Assembly: GCF_900102545.1 (NCBI RefSeq) | Contig: NZ_FNBN01000012.1 | Coordinates: forward strand, 138,629 to 202,628 | Origin: Chitinophaga filiformis | Lineage (GTDB): Bacteria > Bacteroidota > Bacteroidia > Chitinophagales > Chitinophagaceae | Direction: 5' to 3' | DNA length: 64,000 bases | Shown: positions 43,634 to 53,010 of the stretch, one piece after another | Numbering within the stretch: the stretch's first letter is position 1 | Layout of the letters: each line of letters opens with the position of its first letter | Program-made: the position numbers and the translations under genes | Notes under the pieces: model-generated | What the model was told of the DNA's origin: nothing | Databases searched by the model: none | Seen by the model: only the letters and a program-made list of their open reading frames with translations

Positions 43634-44368
43634 TCACCATACCTTCCACCAGGGCTTTTTATCTGCAGGAGCAGTACTGTCATTTAAAGGGGAAAAATTA
43701 ATCGCAAACGATTTGTCGTCTTGTTGAACGTCGCCTTTATATGACCTTCCTTCCCGTCCATAGGTTTTATTCTCACCAAAGTTAGCCATGCTCCATTTCC
43801 GGGAACTTGTCATCATCTGATTGATATACCATTCAAAATGCTGATGGATTTCAGCTTCAGTTTTAGGTTGTGTAATAATCGTTTCCTGAGGAAGCGTAGA
43901 ACTTAACACATTGTACCTCGCATTAAGTACCACATCAAAGTACCACTCGTTTGTTAACTCAGTGGCATCCATTGTTAAGCTGTCTGCTAAACTCAGCATC
44001 GGATGTCTGAATTGCGTCCGCCGGTCAAGTCTTAATCTTATGCCGGTTGACTTAGTCCACTCAGCTCTTTCTCCGGTATCCCCATTTTTTGAAACGCCAT
44101 AAAACGCAATAACATATTCCAGGGAGCCATTGGGAGTCTCTTCTTCATACATTGAAGGCGACTCGAGCACCTCATCTGGCACTTTCGCAATTATGGCGTC
44201 AAAGAACTTTGAACTGTTAAAAAAGCTCATGCCTGAAATGCCCAATTGAGGAAGTCCCCCGACCCCGTATCTGCATGTCGTTCCATTTTTGTAGATCTTC
44301 ATATGGATAGCATCCTGTCCCTCTGCACTAACTTTGAATATGATCAATTCTACTTCTTGTTTTGTCAT
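43634..44368 (-). CDS. Uncharacterised protein
   Basis: 244 residues, no signal peptide or membrane helix. The N-terminal half is beta-rich (VELIIFKVSAEGQDAIHMKIYKNG, TTCRYGVGGLP); a helical part follows around 155-200; the end is low in structure with an unusual KKPWWKVW tail. No family recognised. Convergent with the LRR lipoprotein gene; on the same strand and 128 bases downstream of an FtsX-type permease. Composition is slightly AT-rich. Coding status is supported by a long clean frame. Confidence 0.65.
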   Translation of the reverse strand: MTKQEVELIIFKVSAEGQDAIHMKIYKNGTTCRYGVGGLPQLGISGMSFFNSSKFFDAIIAKVPDEVLESPSMYEEETPNGSLEYVIAFYGVSKNGDTGERAEWTKSTGIRLRLDRRTQFRHPMLSLADSLTMDATELTNEWYFDVVLNARYNVLSSTLPQETIITQPKTEAEIHQHFEWYINQMMTSSRKWSMANFGENKTYGREGRSYKGDVQQDDKSFAINFSPLNDSTAPADKKPWWKVW

Positions 44369-44496
44369 GTCGATATTTGCCCTTCCTTTATTAAGGTTGT
44401 CGCAATATAATTAAATAATATAATACATCGGATGGCGAAGGGGGTGAAATAATTACGGATTTCTTTATAGGCCCCGGTAAGCAAGGCATACCACCA

Positions 44497-46893
44497 CTAC
44501 TCGCGCTGCAAACTCCTCACCGGATTCGCTAACGCCGCTTTAACCGCCTGAAAACTCACCGTGAAAAGCGTAATCACCAATGCACTCACACCCGCTATTA
44601 TAAAGATCCACCAGGCGATAGTAGTATGATAATCGTACTGCTGCAGCCATTTGTCCAGGAAATAATACGCAGCGGGTGTAGCAATCAGGAATGCCACAAA
44701 TACCAGCGTTACAAACTCTCTCGATAACAGTCCCCACAAACTGGCAATGGAAGCGCCCAGTATTTTCCTGATGCCGATTTCCTTCATGCGTTGCTCTGCG
44801 ATGAATGATGCCAGTCCAAAGATGCCCAGGCATGAAATGAAAATAGCAAGACAGGTAAAGAGCGTGGACAAAGCACCAATACGTTGCTCAGCCGCAAATT
44901 TGCGCCCATATTCATCATCTACAAATTTGTATTCAAAAGGACTGGAAGGATCCAGTTTCCTGAAAATAGGCTCAATCTTGCTGATCGCTTCACCAGCACT
45001 TAACCGGGGATTAAGACGTATGGTGATAACAGGCCCTATCCCAGGTATCATGAAATAGACACTTTGCTGAACAGGCTTGTAAGGCGATTCCGTCACCATG
45101 TTTTCTATCACACCAACAACCGTATATGGATTGCCATTCCAGCGGATTATCTTTCCTACAGGATCTTTCAGCTGCATGTATTTAACAGCCGCTTCATTTA
45201 AAATGATGGCTGCATTATCAGTAGGAAAACTGCGGGAGAAATCACGGCCTGACTTGAATTTCCAGCCAACTGTTTTACCAAAATCATAGGTCACTGCCGT
45301 TAGTGAAAAAGCCATTTTAGGCAGCTGCGGATCTTTATTTTCCCATTCGAAGCGATCGTCGAAGTAAGTAGACTGTGTAGTAGGAGAGGAAGATTGCGCG
45401 AAATTTATAGCACCTCCTGAAGCAAGCAATTCGTGCTGAAGTACATCATACTTGCCGTTGAGACCAGGGGTTTTCATAGTTATCTTTATCAGCCCGTTCC
45501 TGTCATAACCTATCGGACGATTCTGCGCGAATTGTACCTGGCGATATACGACAATTGTTCCGATGATCAGGATGATGGATACGGTAAACTGCAATGTCAC
45601 CATCACTCTGCGGGGAGTGATAGATCCGCCGGCGCGGAAAGCTCCTTTTAATACTTTCAGTGGCTGGAAGGAAGAGAGATAAAAGGCCGGATAACTACCG
45701 GCAACAACAGCCGTGATAATGATAAATACGACTGCTATCAGCCAGAAGATAGGGTTGGAAAAAGGGAAGACCATCTTCTTATCCGCTATCTCATTAAACC
45801 AGTTTAAACTTAATATCACCATCCCAATGCTGAGTATAAAAGCAACACATACGATCAGTAAGGATTCACTCATGAACTGTTTTATCAGCTGACTGCGCAG
45901 AGAGCCGAAGGTCTTGCGTATACCTACTTCCCTGGCTCTTTTCTCTGATCGTGCTGTGCTCAGGTTCATGAAGTTGATACAGGCTAAAAACAGTACAAAC
46001 ATCCCAATAAGGCCAAATAGCCATACCAGTTGAATTTTTCCACCGGAATGTATGCCGTTCTTCCATTCTGCCCGCAGATGCCAGTCTTTCATCGGATGGA
46101 GGAACAGGGTAGTTTTGCTATCAAAGGTTGGTTTGTCAAGCTTCGATTGATAAACATCTTTGATTTTACCGGAAATCTCTTCCATCGGAATACCAGGCAC
46201 TGTACTGGCGAAGATATTGAACGAACTGTTGCCCCAGTTGTTAAGATTGTCTTTTACATATTGCTCTGTACTCACCAGTAAATTCCATGGACAGAAGAAA
46301 CTCACATCTCTGAATGTTGTATTGTATGGAAGATCTTCGAATACACCGATCACCTTCAGGGATTGTTTGTTGTCCAGCTGTAAGACTTGTCCCACAGGAT
46401 TCTTGTCTCCGTAGAGAGAAGTGGCCAGTGATCTCTTTAGCAGGATAGTATTGGTTTCTGCAAAATCCTTAACAGATCCTGCCAGCATTTTCAGCGTAAG
46501 AATATCTGTAAAATCTTTCTCCACATACATGCCCTGCCGTGAGAATTGCTTGTCGCCCGATTTTATGATACGTTCAATATTTTCTGATGCCAGCGCTACA
46601 TGCGTAAAGTAGTTGTTGTAATTGCGTCGGAGCTCCTCTGCCAGTGGAATAGGGAAGTGGTTACTATTGTCTGAAATGTATACTTCTCCGTTCGGCATAT
46701 TTTCACTCCTCGCGATCTTTGCGATAGAAGGGTAGTTCGTGTTGTAAGTATCGAAAGACAACTCATCCCATATCCATAATCCAATCAGCATGGCTACTGC
46801 CATTCCAACGGTGAGTCCGCCGATATTAATGAACGTGGTCACTTTGTTCTTGATAAGGTTACGCCAGGCGATCACAAAGTAATTCTTGAGCAT
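44497..46893 (-). CDS. MacB/FtsX-type ABC permease, orphan paralog
   Basis: 798-residue inner-membrane protein, start at MLKNYFVIAWRNL; the frame extends 69 bases upstream but this motif is the family N-terminus. Two FtsX units with large periplasmic domains and eight membrane helices as in the paralog at 24697-27066, sharing MLKNY-x2-AWRNL, NLSTARSEKRA-EVGIRK, and EQRMKEIGIRKILGAS. No ATPase or adaptor gene nearby. Function in efflux or envelope signalling cannot be decided. Confidence 0.9.
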   Translation of the reverse strand: MLKNYFVIAWRNLIKNKVTTFINIGGLTVGMAVAMLIGLWIWDELSFDTYNTNYPSIAKIARSENMPNGEVYISDNSNHFPIPLAEELRRNYNNYFTHVALASENIERIIKSGDKQFSRQGMYVEKDFTDILTLKMLAGSVKDFAETNTILLKRSLATSLYGDKNPVGQVLQLDNKQSLKVIGVFEDLPYNTTFRDVSFFCPWNLLVSTEQYVKDNLNNWGNSSFNIFASTVPGIPMEEISGKIKDVYQSKLDKPTFDSKTTLFLHPMKDWHLRAEWKNGIHSGGKIQLVWLFGLIGMFVLFLACINFMNLSTARSEKRAREVGIRKTFGSLRSQLIKQFMSESLLIVCVAFILSIGMVILSLNWFNEIADKKMVFPFSNPIFWLIAVVFIIITAVVAGSYPAFYLSSFQPLKVLKGAFRAGGSITPRRVMVTLQFTVSIILIIGTIVVYRQVQFAQNRPIGYDRNGLIKITMKTPGLNGKYDVLQHELLASGGAINFAQSSSPTTQSTYFDDRFEWENKDPQLPKMAFSLTAVTYDFGKTVGWKFKSGRDFSRSFPTDNAAIILNEAAVKYMQLKDPVGKIIRWNGNPYTVVGVIENMVTESPYKPVQQSVYFMIPGIGPVITIRLNPRLSAGEAISKIEPIFRKLDPSSPFEYKFVDDEYGRKFAAEQRIGALSTLFTCLAIFISCLGIFGLASFIAEQRMKEIGIRKILGASIASLWGLLSREFVTLVFVAFLIATPAAYYFLDKWLQQYDYHTTIAWWIFIIAGVSALVITLFTVSFQAVKAALANPVRSLQRE

Positions 46894-47150
46894 AAGGGCA
46901 GTTTGATTTTGGTCGGGTTGAAAACTATTGCGGAAGACCCCAAAAGAATGCCAGATCATCACAGGATTGTAAATCAGTTGCTTATGTATTTGGGCAGCAG
47001 TAGGTGTGTCCGGTTTTAATACATCGTTGTCCGATATATAACACTATCCTGTATGCTTGTCCTCAACTATTCTCAGGAATATCAACCGGTCATCCCATTT
47101 CTGCCACTGCCTGTTACTATTTTACTTAATTTCTTTGAAAGTTCCACGAC

Positions 47151-48851
47151 ATGATAAACTTAAACCTACATGCGAAAGATGCGAACACCTATGATGCTAT
47201 TGTAATCGGCTCCGGGATCAGCGGAGGATGGGCTGCCAAAGAACTATGTGAAAAAGGGCTGAAAGTATTGATGCTGGAAAGAGGACGGCAGTTTGAACAC
47301 ATAAAGGACTATACCAATGCCACTAAAGCGCCCTGGGAAGTACAGCACCGCGGCATGTTGACGACCAAGCAGGATAAAGAACACCCGTATCTGATCCGCG
47401 ACCGTCCATTCGATGAGTTTAATGAGAGTTACTGGCTAAAGGATGTAGAGAGTCCCTATGTGGAGAAGAAACGCTTCGACTGGGTAAGGCCGGATATTGT
47501 AGGCGGCAAGTCTATCATGTGGGGAAGAGGTTCCCTGCGACTGAGTGAAATGGATTTTGAAGCCAATGCAAAAGAGGGGATAGGTATAGACTGGCCTATT
47601 CGTTATAAAGATATTGCCCCCTGGTATGATCATGTGGAGGCTTTTGCAGGTATCAGCGGACAGGCAGAAGGATTGCCACACCTGCCTGATGGGATCTTTC
47701 AGCCTCCTATGGAGATGAATTGCCTGGAGAAGGCGGTAAAGGCCCGTATAGAAGCCGCTTATCCCGCCAGGAGAGTGACGATGTACAGGATGGCAAATCT
47801 GACAAAAGCTATCGGCGACAGAAGCGCCTGTAACTATCGCAATCGTTGCGCCCGCGGATGCCCCTTCGGTGCTTACTTCAGCACACAATCATCTACATTG
47901 CCGGCAGCTGTAAAGACAGGCAATCTTACCCTGCGTCCCGACAGCATTGTCAATTCACTCATTTACGATGAAAGCAAAGGAAAGGTGACCGGCGTTCGCG
48001 TAATAGACAAGCACACCAAAGAGATGACGGAGTATTATGCGCGGATCTTCTTCGTGAATGCTTCTGCCATGGGCAGTACTTTCATCCTGCTCAATTCCAC
48101 CTCCAACAGGTTCCCGCAGGGATTAGGCAATGATAACGGCATACTGGGGCATTACCTGATGGATCATCATTTTCATGCAGGCGCCAGCGGTACTTCAGAT
48201 GAGTTTGAGGACAAGTACTATTTCGGACAGCGACCCGCGGGTTTATATATACCACGCTTCAGGAATATAGGAAAGGATAAACGCAGCTATCTCCGTGGTT
48301 TTGGATATAGCTGTTACAGTGGTCGTGGCGACTGGGCAAGAGGTATAGCAGAATTGGGGATAGGAGCCGCCTATAAGGAGTATCTGTCTGAGCCGGGACC
48401 CTGGCAACTGGGACTAATGGGCTTCGGGGAATGCCTGCCTTATTATGATAACATGGTCTCACTCGATCATAGTATGAAAGATGCCTGGGGACAGCCTGTA
48501 TTGCAGTTCAATTGTGATTTCCGGGAGAACGAGATGCAGATGCGGAAGGATATGGACCAGGATGCCGTTGAAATGCTGGAGGCTGCAGGCTTAAAGAACG
48601 TAAGACCTTTTAGACGGAATTCCTATCCGGGGATGGCCATACATGAAATGGGAACAGCGCGTATGGGGAATGATCCTGCCACTTCCATCCTCAATAAATG
48701 GAACCAGGTGCATAGTGCAAAGAATGTATTTGTAACTGATGGGGCATGTATGACTTCCTCTGCCTGTCAGAATCCTTCTCTGACCTATATGGCGTTGACG
48801 GCACGTGCGGCTGATTATGCAGTGAAAGCACTGAAGCGGATGGAATTGTAG
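47151..48851 (+). CDS. GMC-family FAD oxidoreductase with three-Cys motif
   Basis: Sugar- or alcohol-oxidising flavoprotein of 566 residues. FAD-binding GSGISGG at 20-26 with the ribose-binding Glu in MLERG, the GGKSIMWGRG stretch near 118-127, and the C-terminal GMC region with IHEMGTARMGND, NVFVTDGA and CQNPSLTYMAL. Cys227, Cys233 and Cys237 (C-x5-C-x3-CPFGA) resemble the 3Fe-4S site in the alpha subunit of FAD-dependent glucose and fructose dehydrogenases. No signal peptide; no small gamma subunit or cytochrome gene is next to it, although such enzymes often export with one. Substrate unknown. Confidence 0.87.
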   Translation: MINLNLHAKDANTYDAIVIGSGISGGWAAKELCEKGLKVLMLERGRQFEHIKDYTNATKAPWEVQHRGMLTTKQDKEHPYLIRDRPFDEFNESYWLKDVESPYVEKKRFDWVRPDIVGGKSIMWGRGSLRLSEMDFEANAKEGIGIDWPIRYKDIAPWYDHVEAFAGISGQAEGLPHLPDGIFQPPMEMNCLEKAVKARIEAAYPARRVTMYRMANLTKAIGDRSACNYRNRCARGCPFGAYFSTQSSTLPAAVKTGNLTLRPDSIVNSLIYDESKGKVTGVRVIDKHTKEMTEYYARIFFVNASAMGSTFILLNSTSNRFPQGLGNDNGILGHYLMDHHFHAGASGTSDEFEDKYYFGQRPAGLYIPRFRNIGKDKRSYLRGFGYSCYSGRGDWARGIAELGIGAAYKEYLSEPGPWQLGLMGFGECLPYYDNMVSLDHSMKDAWGQPVLQFNCDFRENEMQMRKDMDQDAVEMLEAAGLKNVRPFRRNSYPGMAIHEMGTARMGNDPATSILNKWNQVHSAKNVFVTDGACMTSSACQNPSLTYMALTARAADYAVKALKRMEL

Positions 48852-48890
48852 GTACACAGTAGTGTACTGTCTATATCAGGTAGCTAAATA

Positions 48891-48927
48891 AAAACAGGCT
48901 GTTCGCTTATAGTGGACAGCCTGTTTT
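48891..48927. terminator. Terminator between GMC oxidoreductase and lipoprotein genes
   Basis: 12-base stem AAAACAGGCTGT with ACAGCCTGTTTT, symmetrical A and T flanks, placed between two convergent genes and so usable by both. Confidence 0.85.
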
Positions 48928-48936
48928 GTTATCATC

Positions 48937-49398
48937 CTAACGGATCCTTGCATATGTTTCTACGATCTCATGATTGATATTCAGGCTATCAATCTTTTCA
49001 ATACCACTCTGGATGATGGTGTCTTTTGAGATCTGCATAACGAAGGAGAAGTCCTTATCTTCCCAGCCCCGGTAACTGCAATATTCCAGGTGCTCGCTGT
49101 ACACATCTTTCACCAGTGTATAAGTACCGCTGCCGGAACCATATACCGCTGATGAATCAGTGCCATGGTTCAGGTCATGTGTAAAGAAAGCAAAGTAGCT
49201 GTCATTGAATATTTTGATGGTTTCCTGTCCGGCAACAGGTGCAGTGATCGTTGTGTCCTTACCCTGGATAGACCTGGCACTGATCAGTTTCCAGGTACCT
49301 ACCAATGGTGAAGTGGAAGTAGCTGCTGAAGATTCCTCTTTTTGGTGGCTGCAGGATAGCAATGAGATCGCGATGGCAATAAATGGAAGATATTTCAT
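48937..49398 (-). CDS. Lipocalin-like small lipoprotein
   Basis: 153-residue lipoprotein: signal ISLLSCSHQ (Cys16), a Ser/Thr/Glu-rich spacer, then SPLVGTWKLISARSIQG, the usual opening of lipocalin-like or DUF4488-type domains, with eight-strand spacing thereafter (YFAFFTHD, GSGTYTLVKDVYSEHLEYC, FSFVMQISKDT). Presumably binds a small hydrophobic ligand in the periplasm. Single gene, convergent with the GMC oxidoreductase. Confidence 0.78.
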   Translation of the reverse strand: MKYLPFIAIAISLLSCSHQKEESSAATSTSPLVGTWKLISARSIQGKDTTITAPVAGQETIKIFNDSYFAFFTHDLNHGTDSSAVYGSGSGTYTLVKDVYSEHLEYCSYRGWEDKDFSFVMQISKDTIIQSGIEKIDSLNINHEIVETYARIR

Positions 49399-49578
49399 GG
49401 ATTGAATTAAGGATTTGTCTCAAATATAATGAATGGGGCAAAATCTTCACAGCAATCGGCAATTATTCACAGGAATTGTTGCCTGACCGGCTTGATAAGT
49501 CTGGCCAATAGTATGGTTCCTGTCTGATAAGGCTGGTCAAAACCTGCAACGGCACAGTTTTTAGTCTATATAGAAGGT

Positions 49579-50322
49579 ATGATGATGACTGATGAACAAA
49601 TGCGGGAAGCACATTCTTTCTATCGTGAAGCACTATCTATCCTCGTAGAGAGCGGGGAGGATTTTCTGCTGGGAGGAGGATTTGCTTTATTCCATTACAC
49701 AGGTCTTTTCCGCGACACCAAAGACCTGGATATATTCTGTACTCCTACACAATATGCCGGCCTAATGAAGCTGTTTGCGTCCCATGGATACGAAATTGTA
49801 TTGACAGATGCACGCTGGCTGGCCAAAGTTTTCAAAGGAGAGTATTACATAGACATTATTTTCAACAGCACGAATAATATCTGCCTGGTTGATGAAAGCT
49901 GGTATGAGCACGCGGTGGAAGTGGTCTTTATGGGATTGCCCATAAGGTTGATCGCACCGGAAGAGCTAATTTGGAGCAAGGTCTTTATACAGAACCGAGA
50001 GCGGTTTGACGGGGCAGATGTCAATCATGTTATGTTGCGGTATGGCAAACAGCTCAACTGGGAAAGACTGCTGCGCCGTTGTGATCCTCACTGGCATTTG
50101 TTGCTGGCACAATTGCTGGTATTTCAGTTTGTATACCCGGCCGACTATACGGAGATCATTCCCCGCTGGCTGTTTGACGAACTGATGCAAAGAGCACGGG
50201 ATCAGTATGAACTGCCTCCCTCACAGGAAAAGGTGTGTAGGGGGCCATTGATAGATCAGACACAATATGCAGTCGATATTACGGACTGGCATTATAAAGG
50301 AATGACTATAAAAACGGTTTGA
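49579..50322 (+). CDS. Nucleotidyltransferase-fold protein
   Basis: 247-residue protein of the nucleotidyltransferase superfamily (AbiEii/DUF1814-like layout). The pattern GGGFALFHYTGLFRDTKDLDIF at about 34-55 holds the G-G and D-x-D metal site (Asp51, Asp53 region), the third carboxylate is probably Asp92 or a neighbour in YYIDIIF, and the helical C-terminal half includes APEELIWSKVFIQNRERFDGADV. It is followed after 2 bases by a metallophosphoesterase gene. Members may add nucleotides to tRNA, protein or antibiotics; the target here is unknown. Confidence 0.82.
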   Translation: MMMTDEQMREAHSFYREALSILVESGEDFLLGGGFALFHYTGLFRDTKDLDIFCTPTQYAGLMKLFASHGYEIVLTDARWLAKVFKGEYYIDIIFNSTNNICLVDESWYEHAVEVVFMGLPIRLIAPEELIWSKVFIQNRERFDGADVNHVMLRYGKQLNWERLLRRCDPHWHLLLAQLLVFQFVYPADYTEIIPRWLFDELMQRARDQYELPPSQEKVCRGPLIDQTQYAVDITDWHYKGMTIKTV

Positions 50323-50324
50323 TA

Positions 50325-51074
50325 ATGGATGCTGAAAACACAGAAAACAAGAAGATGCGCATTGCCGCTGTTGCCGACATTCATATCACTGACACTGATA
50401 AGAATAAGTGGACGGAATACTTCAAAGAAGTATCACGTAAGGCAGATGTGCTGCTTATCTGTGGCGATCTGACAAATACCGGTGATGAGAGTGAAGCGAA
50501 GATCTTATGCGATGAATTGAAGTCCTGCACTATTCCGGTAGTGGCAGTACTGGGCAATCATGACCATGAAAAAGGCCGGCAGAAACTGATCAGGCAGACA
50601 GTGCAGAGCGAGAATGTACACGTTCTGGATGGAGAAGCGGTAGTAATAGGCAATGTGGGCTTCGCTGGTGTAAAAGGTTTCGGTGGCGGCTTTGATAATT
50701 TCATGCTGTCTATGTTCGGGGAAGATGCTATGAAAGCATTTGTACAGGAGGCAGTAGATGAAGCACTGCACCTCGACAGGGCCCTGGCCAGGATAGATCA
50801 GCAGCATGAAAATCTGAAAAAGGTAGCCATCCTGCATTATTCCCCGATGTTGGATACCGTGAAAGGAGAGCCGGAGCCTATCTACCCATTTCTCGGTTCT
50901 TCAAGACTGGCAGAGCCATTGGTCCGCCGGCAGGTAGCAGCTGTTTTCCACGGGCATGCGCATATGGGTACACTGGAGGGAACACTGACCGGAGGTGTGA
51001 AGGTGTTTAACGTAGCTAAACCGGTGTTGATGAAGGCAGGGTATGAGCTGCCGTTCCATATAATAGAGATATGA
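50325..51074 (+). CDS. Metallophosphoesterase
   Basis: Calcineurin-type phosphoesterase of 249 residues, cytoplasmic. Start chosen at ATG 50325 (MDAENTEN), 2 bases after the previous stop; an in-frame TTG at 50319 is less likely. Metal-binding motifs in order: DIHITD at about 19-24, GDLTNTGDE, GNHDHEKGR, and FHGHAHMG near the end. All ligands are present. Paired with the nucleotidyltransferase gene, it could reverse or trim the nucleotidyl modification, by family logic only. Confidence 0.9.
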   Translation: MDAENTENKKMRIAAVADIHITDTDKNKWTEYFKEVSRKADVLLICGDLTNTGDESEAKILCDELKSCTIPVVAVLGNHDHEKGRQKLIRQTVQSENVHVLDGEAVVIGNVGFAGVKGFGGGFDNFMLSMFGEDAMKAFVQEAVDEALHLDRALARIDQQHENLKKVAILHYSPMLDTVKGEPEPIYPFLGSSRLAEPLVRRQVAAVFHGHAHMGTLEGTLTGGVKVFNVAKPVLMKAGYELPFHIIEI

Positions 51075-51083
51075 GGTTTGCAT

Positions 51084-51812
51084 TTATTCGAAGTAACGCC
51101 ATTGCAGGAAGGCGCAAAGTCCTTCCAGTTCGGGGAAGATAGAAAATGCATTCACGCCCAGGGTCTGTAAGTCGTTGCGCATATTAGACAGACTGGCGGT
51201 AGGGATCTTCACTTTGATGAGCTTCAGGTCATAGTGGTCGCTTTCATTCATATAACGGGTCTCCCGCAATTCCTGCGTAGAGGGTACTGTGAAAACTCCC
51301 GACTGGTTATTAATGCGCTGCTTGATCAGCCTGGGACGAAAGATCCTGGTGGCCGGCAGGTCAAAAGGATGGACTTCATCCGGGTTAAAATCGAAATCTT
51401 CATCTGTGGGCATCAGGATCCAGACAACAGCATAAGCGCCTGCAGGCAAACATTCTGTATTATGACCGGATACAGCAAACCATAAGGCTGTAAGCGCACT
51501 GTTGGACCAGTCAAGTAATCGCGTAGGCAGCCCGAAATGCTGACCCAGTGTCAGGTAGTCCCAGTCATTCAAAGGAGTCTGTTGCTGTACCAGCAATGGA
51601 TTGGTGCGTTTAAACTCTGTCAGTAAGGCCTTTTCTACTTCGAAGAGGTCTCCTTTGGGTTTGAGCCTGCAGATCTTCGGGATCAGCGGATAATCGGCTC
51701 CCTGTCCACGGAAAACAAAATCACCCACATTGCCATTACGTATATTCTCCTCCTTGTTGATCCTGATCAGATCGAGGTAATCACGCATAGTATCCAGTTC
51801 AACCTCTTGCAT
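51084..51812 (-). CDS. FRG-domain protein
   Basis: 242 residues with an N-terminal FRG domain (FVFRGQGADYPLIPKICR at about 27-44, LTEFKRTNP, and DWDYLTLGQHFGLPTRLLDWSNSALTALWFAV at about 82-113). FRG proteins are frequent in phage- and plasmid-rich genomes and are thought to have defence or enzymatic roles, but no activity is established. It begins 22 bases after the pncB stop on the same strand and is convergent with the metallophosphoesterase gene (9 bases between stops). Confidence 0.88.
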   Translation of the reverse strand: MQEVELDTMRDYLDLIRINKEENIRNGNVGDFVFRGQGADYPLIPKICRLKPKGDLFEVEKALLTEFKRTNPLLVQQQTPLNDWDYLTLGQHFGLPTRLLDWSNSALTALWFAVSGHNTECLPAGAYAVVWILMPTDEDFDFNPDEVHPFDLPATRIFRPRLIKQRINNQSGVFTVPSTQELRETRYMNESDHYDLKLIKVKIPTASLSNMRNDLQTLGVNAFSIFPELEGLCAFLQWRYFE

Positions 51813-51834
51813 ACAATTGGGGTTTTAATTCACA

Positions 51835-53010
51835 TCAATCAATTTCCAGTATTGTTTTTGCAAGCACGATAGCCTGTTCATCGCCGGTGTACTTGCCATG
51901 TTCATCCGATAGCTTCACAACAGGCGTCCATCCTTCTCCTTCAGGGCAGGCCGCCGTCATTTTGATCACAATATTCAAGGCAGCAGGACCGGCATCGTTG
52001 GTTAGGCTGGTACCTATGCCAAAAGACATGCCTATCCGGTTCCGGCAATGCGCTGCAATACGCGCTACCTTATCATAATTCAATGCATCAGAAAAAATGA
52101 TGCTCTTGGTAATAGGTGCAATGCCCATCTGTTGGTAGTGGGCGATTACCTTGTCGGCGAATAACAGGGGATCACCACTATCATGCCTGACGCCATCAAA
52201 GAGTTTGGAAAACATTTTGTCAAACTGTTTGAAGAAGACTTCTGTTGTATAGGTATCAGACAGCGCAATACCGAGGTCTCCGCGGTATACCTGTGTCCAG
52301 TGTTCCAATCCCAGTGCATTGGCCAATTTAACCCCATAACGGGCGGCATGGAACATGAACCATTCATGCGCATGCGTGCCGATAGGTTTGGTTTGATAAG
52401 ACATCGCCATGTGGACGTTGCTGGAGCCGATAAAAGAACCGTCGCCATATTCCTTCAAAGCCTTCATCACCAGGTGATGTACGGCAGAGGAGTGTCTGCG
52501 GCGGGTGCCAAATTCGGCGACAGTCACTCCCAGGTGCAGATAATTCTCAATCTTATTGCGTGTACGTTCCATTACGGCTTCGTCGCTGATACGGTCAGCA
52601 TTGGTTGACAGATAATACAATTCGCAGATCAGTGACATTAAGGGTACTTCCCAGAGAATAGTACGATACCAGGCGCCTTCTACACTGACATGTAACTGAT
52701 CTCTTTCCTGTGTAATCTTCACCTCTGAAGGATCGTAACGGTAACCTTCCAGGAAGTCGAGGTAAACAGGAGAGAGGTAAGGACAGGTGATCCTCAGGAA
52801 ATCTTTTTCCTGCTTGCTTAGTTGTAGTAATGCCATGTCGTCAACCGCTTTACGCAGTATATTGGCAAAGCCGGCAGGGAAGGAATGTTTGCCTCTATTG
52901 ATAAAAGCATAACGGGCCTTTGCATAGGGGAATAGTGTAATTACTCCCTGCTGCATGGTGAACTTGTAGAAATCGTTGTCGAGGATCGAAGTAAGTATAT
53001 TTGTCCGCAT
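51835..53010 (-). CDS. pncB: Nicotinate phosphoribosyltransferase
   Basis: NAD salvage enzyme converting nicotinate and PRPP to nicotinate mononucleotide with ATP use. 391 residues, normal length. Family features: LDNDFYKFTMQQGV at 11-24; the region around MSYQTKPIGTHAHEWFMF with the conserved His; the PRPP-site VRHDSGDPL; and GIGTSLTNDAGPAALNIVIKM near the end. Cytoplasmic. The FRG gene follows within 22 bases, so they probably share a transcript. The first codon ATG at 53010 is well placed and no upstream alternative exists in frame. Confidence 0.95.
   Translation of the reverse strand: MRTNILTSILDNDFYKFTMQQGVITLFPYAKARYAFINRGKHSFPAGFANILRKAVDDMALLQLSKQEKDFLRITCPYLSPVYLDFLEGYRYDPSEVKITQERDQLHVSVEGAWYRTILWEVPLMSLICELYYLSTNADRISDEAVMERTRNKIENYLHLGVTVAEFGTRRRHSSAVHHLVMKALKEYGDGSFIGSSNVHMAMSYQTKPIGTHAHEWFMFHAARYGVKLANALGLEHWTQVYRGDLGIALSDTYTTEVFFKQFDKMFSKLFDGVRHDSGDPLLFADKVIAHYQQMGIAPITKSIIFSDALNYDKVARIAAHCRNRIGMSFGIGTSLTNDAGPAALNIVIKMTAACPEGEGWTPVVKLSDEHGKYTGDEQAIVLAKTILEID

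Noticed and set aside
24697..46893. The two FtsX-type permeases as a transposition-linked duplication
   Set aside because: They are clearly divergent in sequence, 17 kb apart, with no flanking repeats; ordinary old paralogs.
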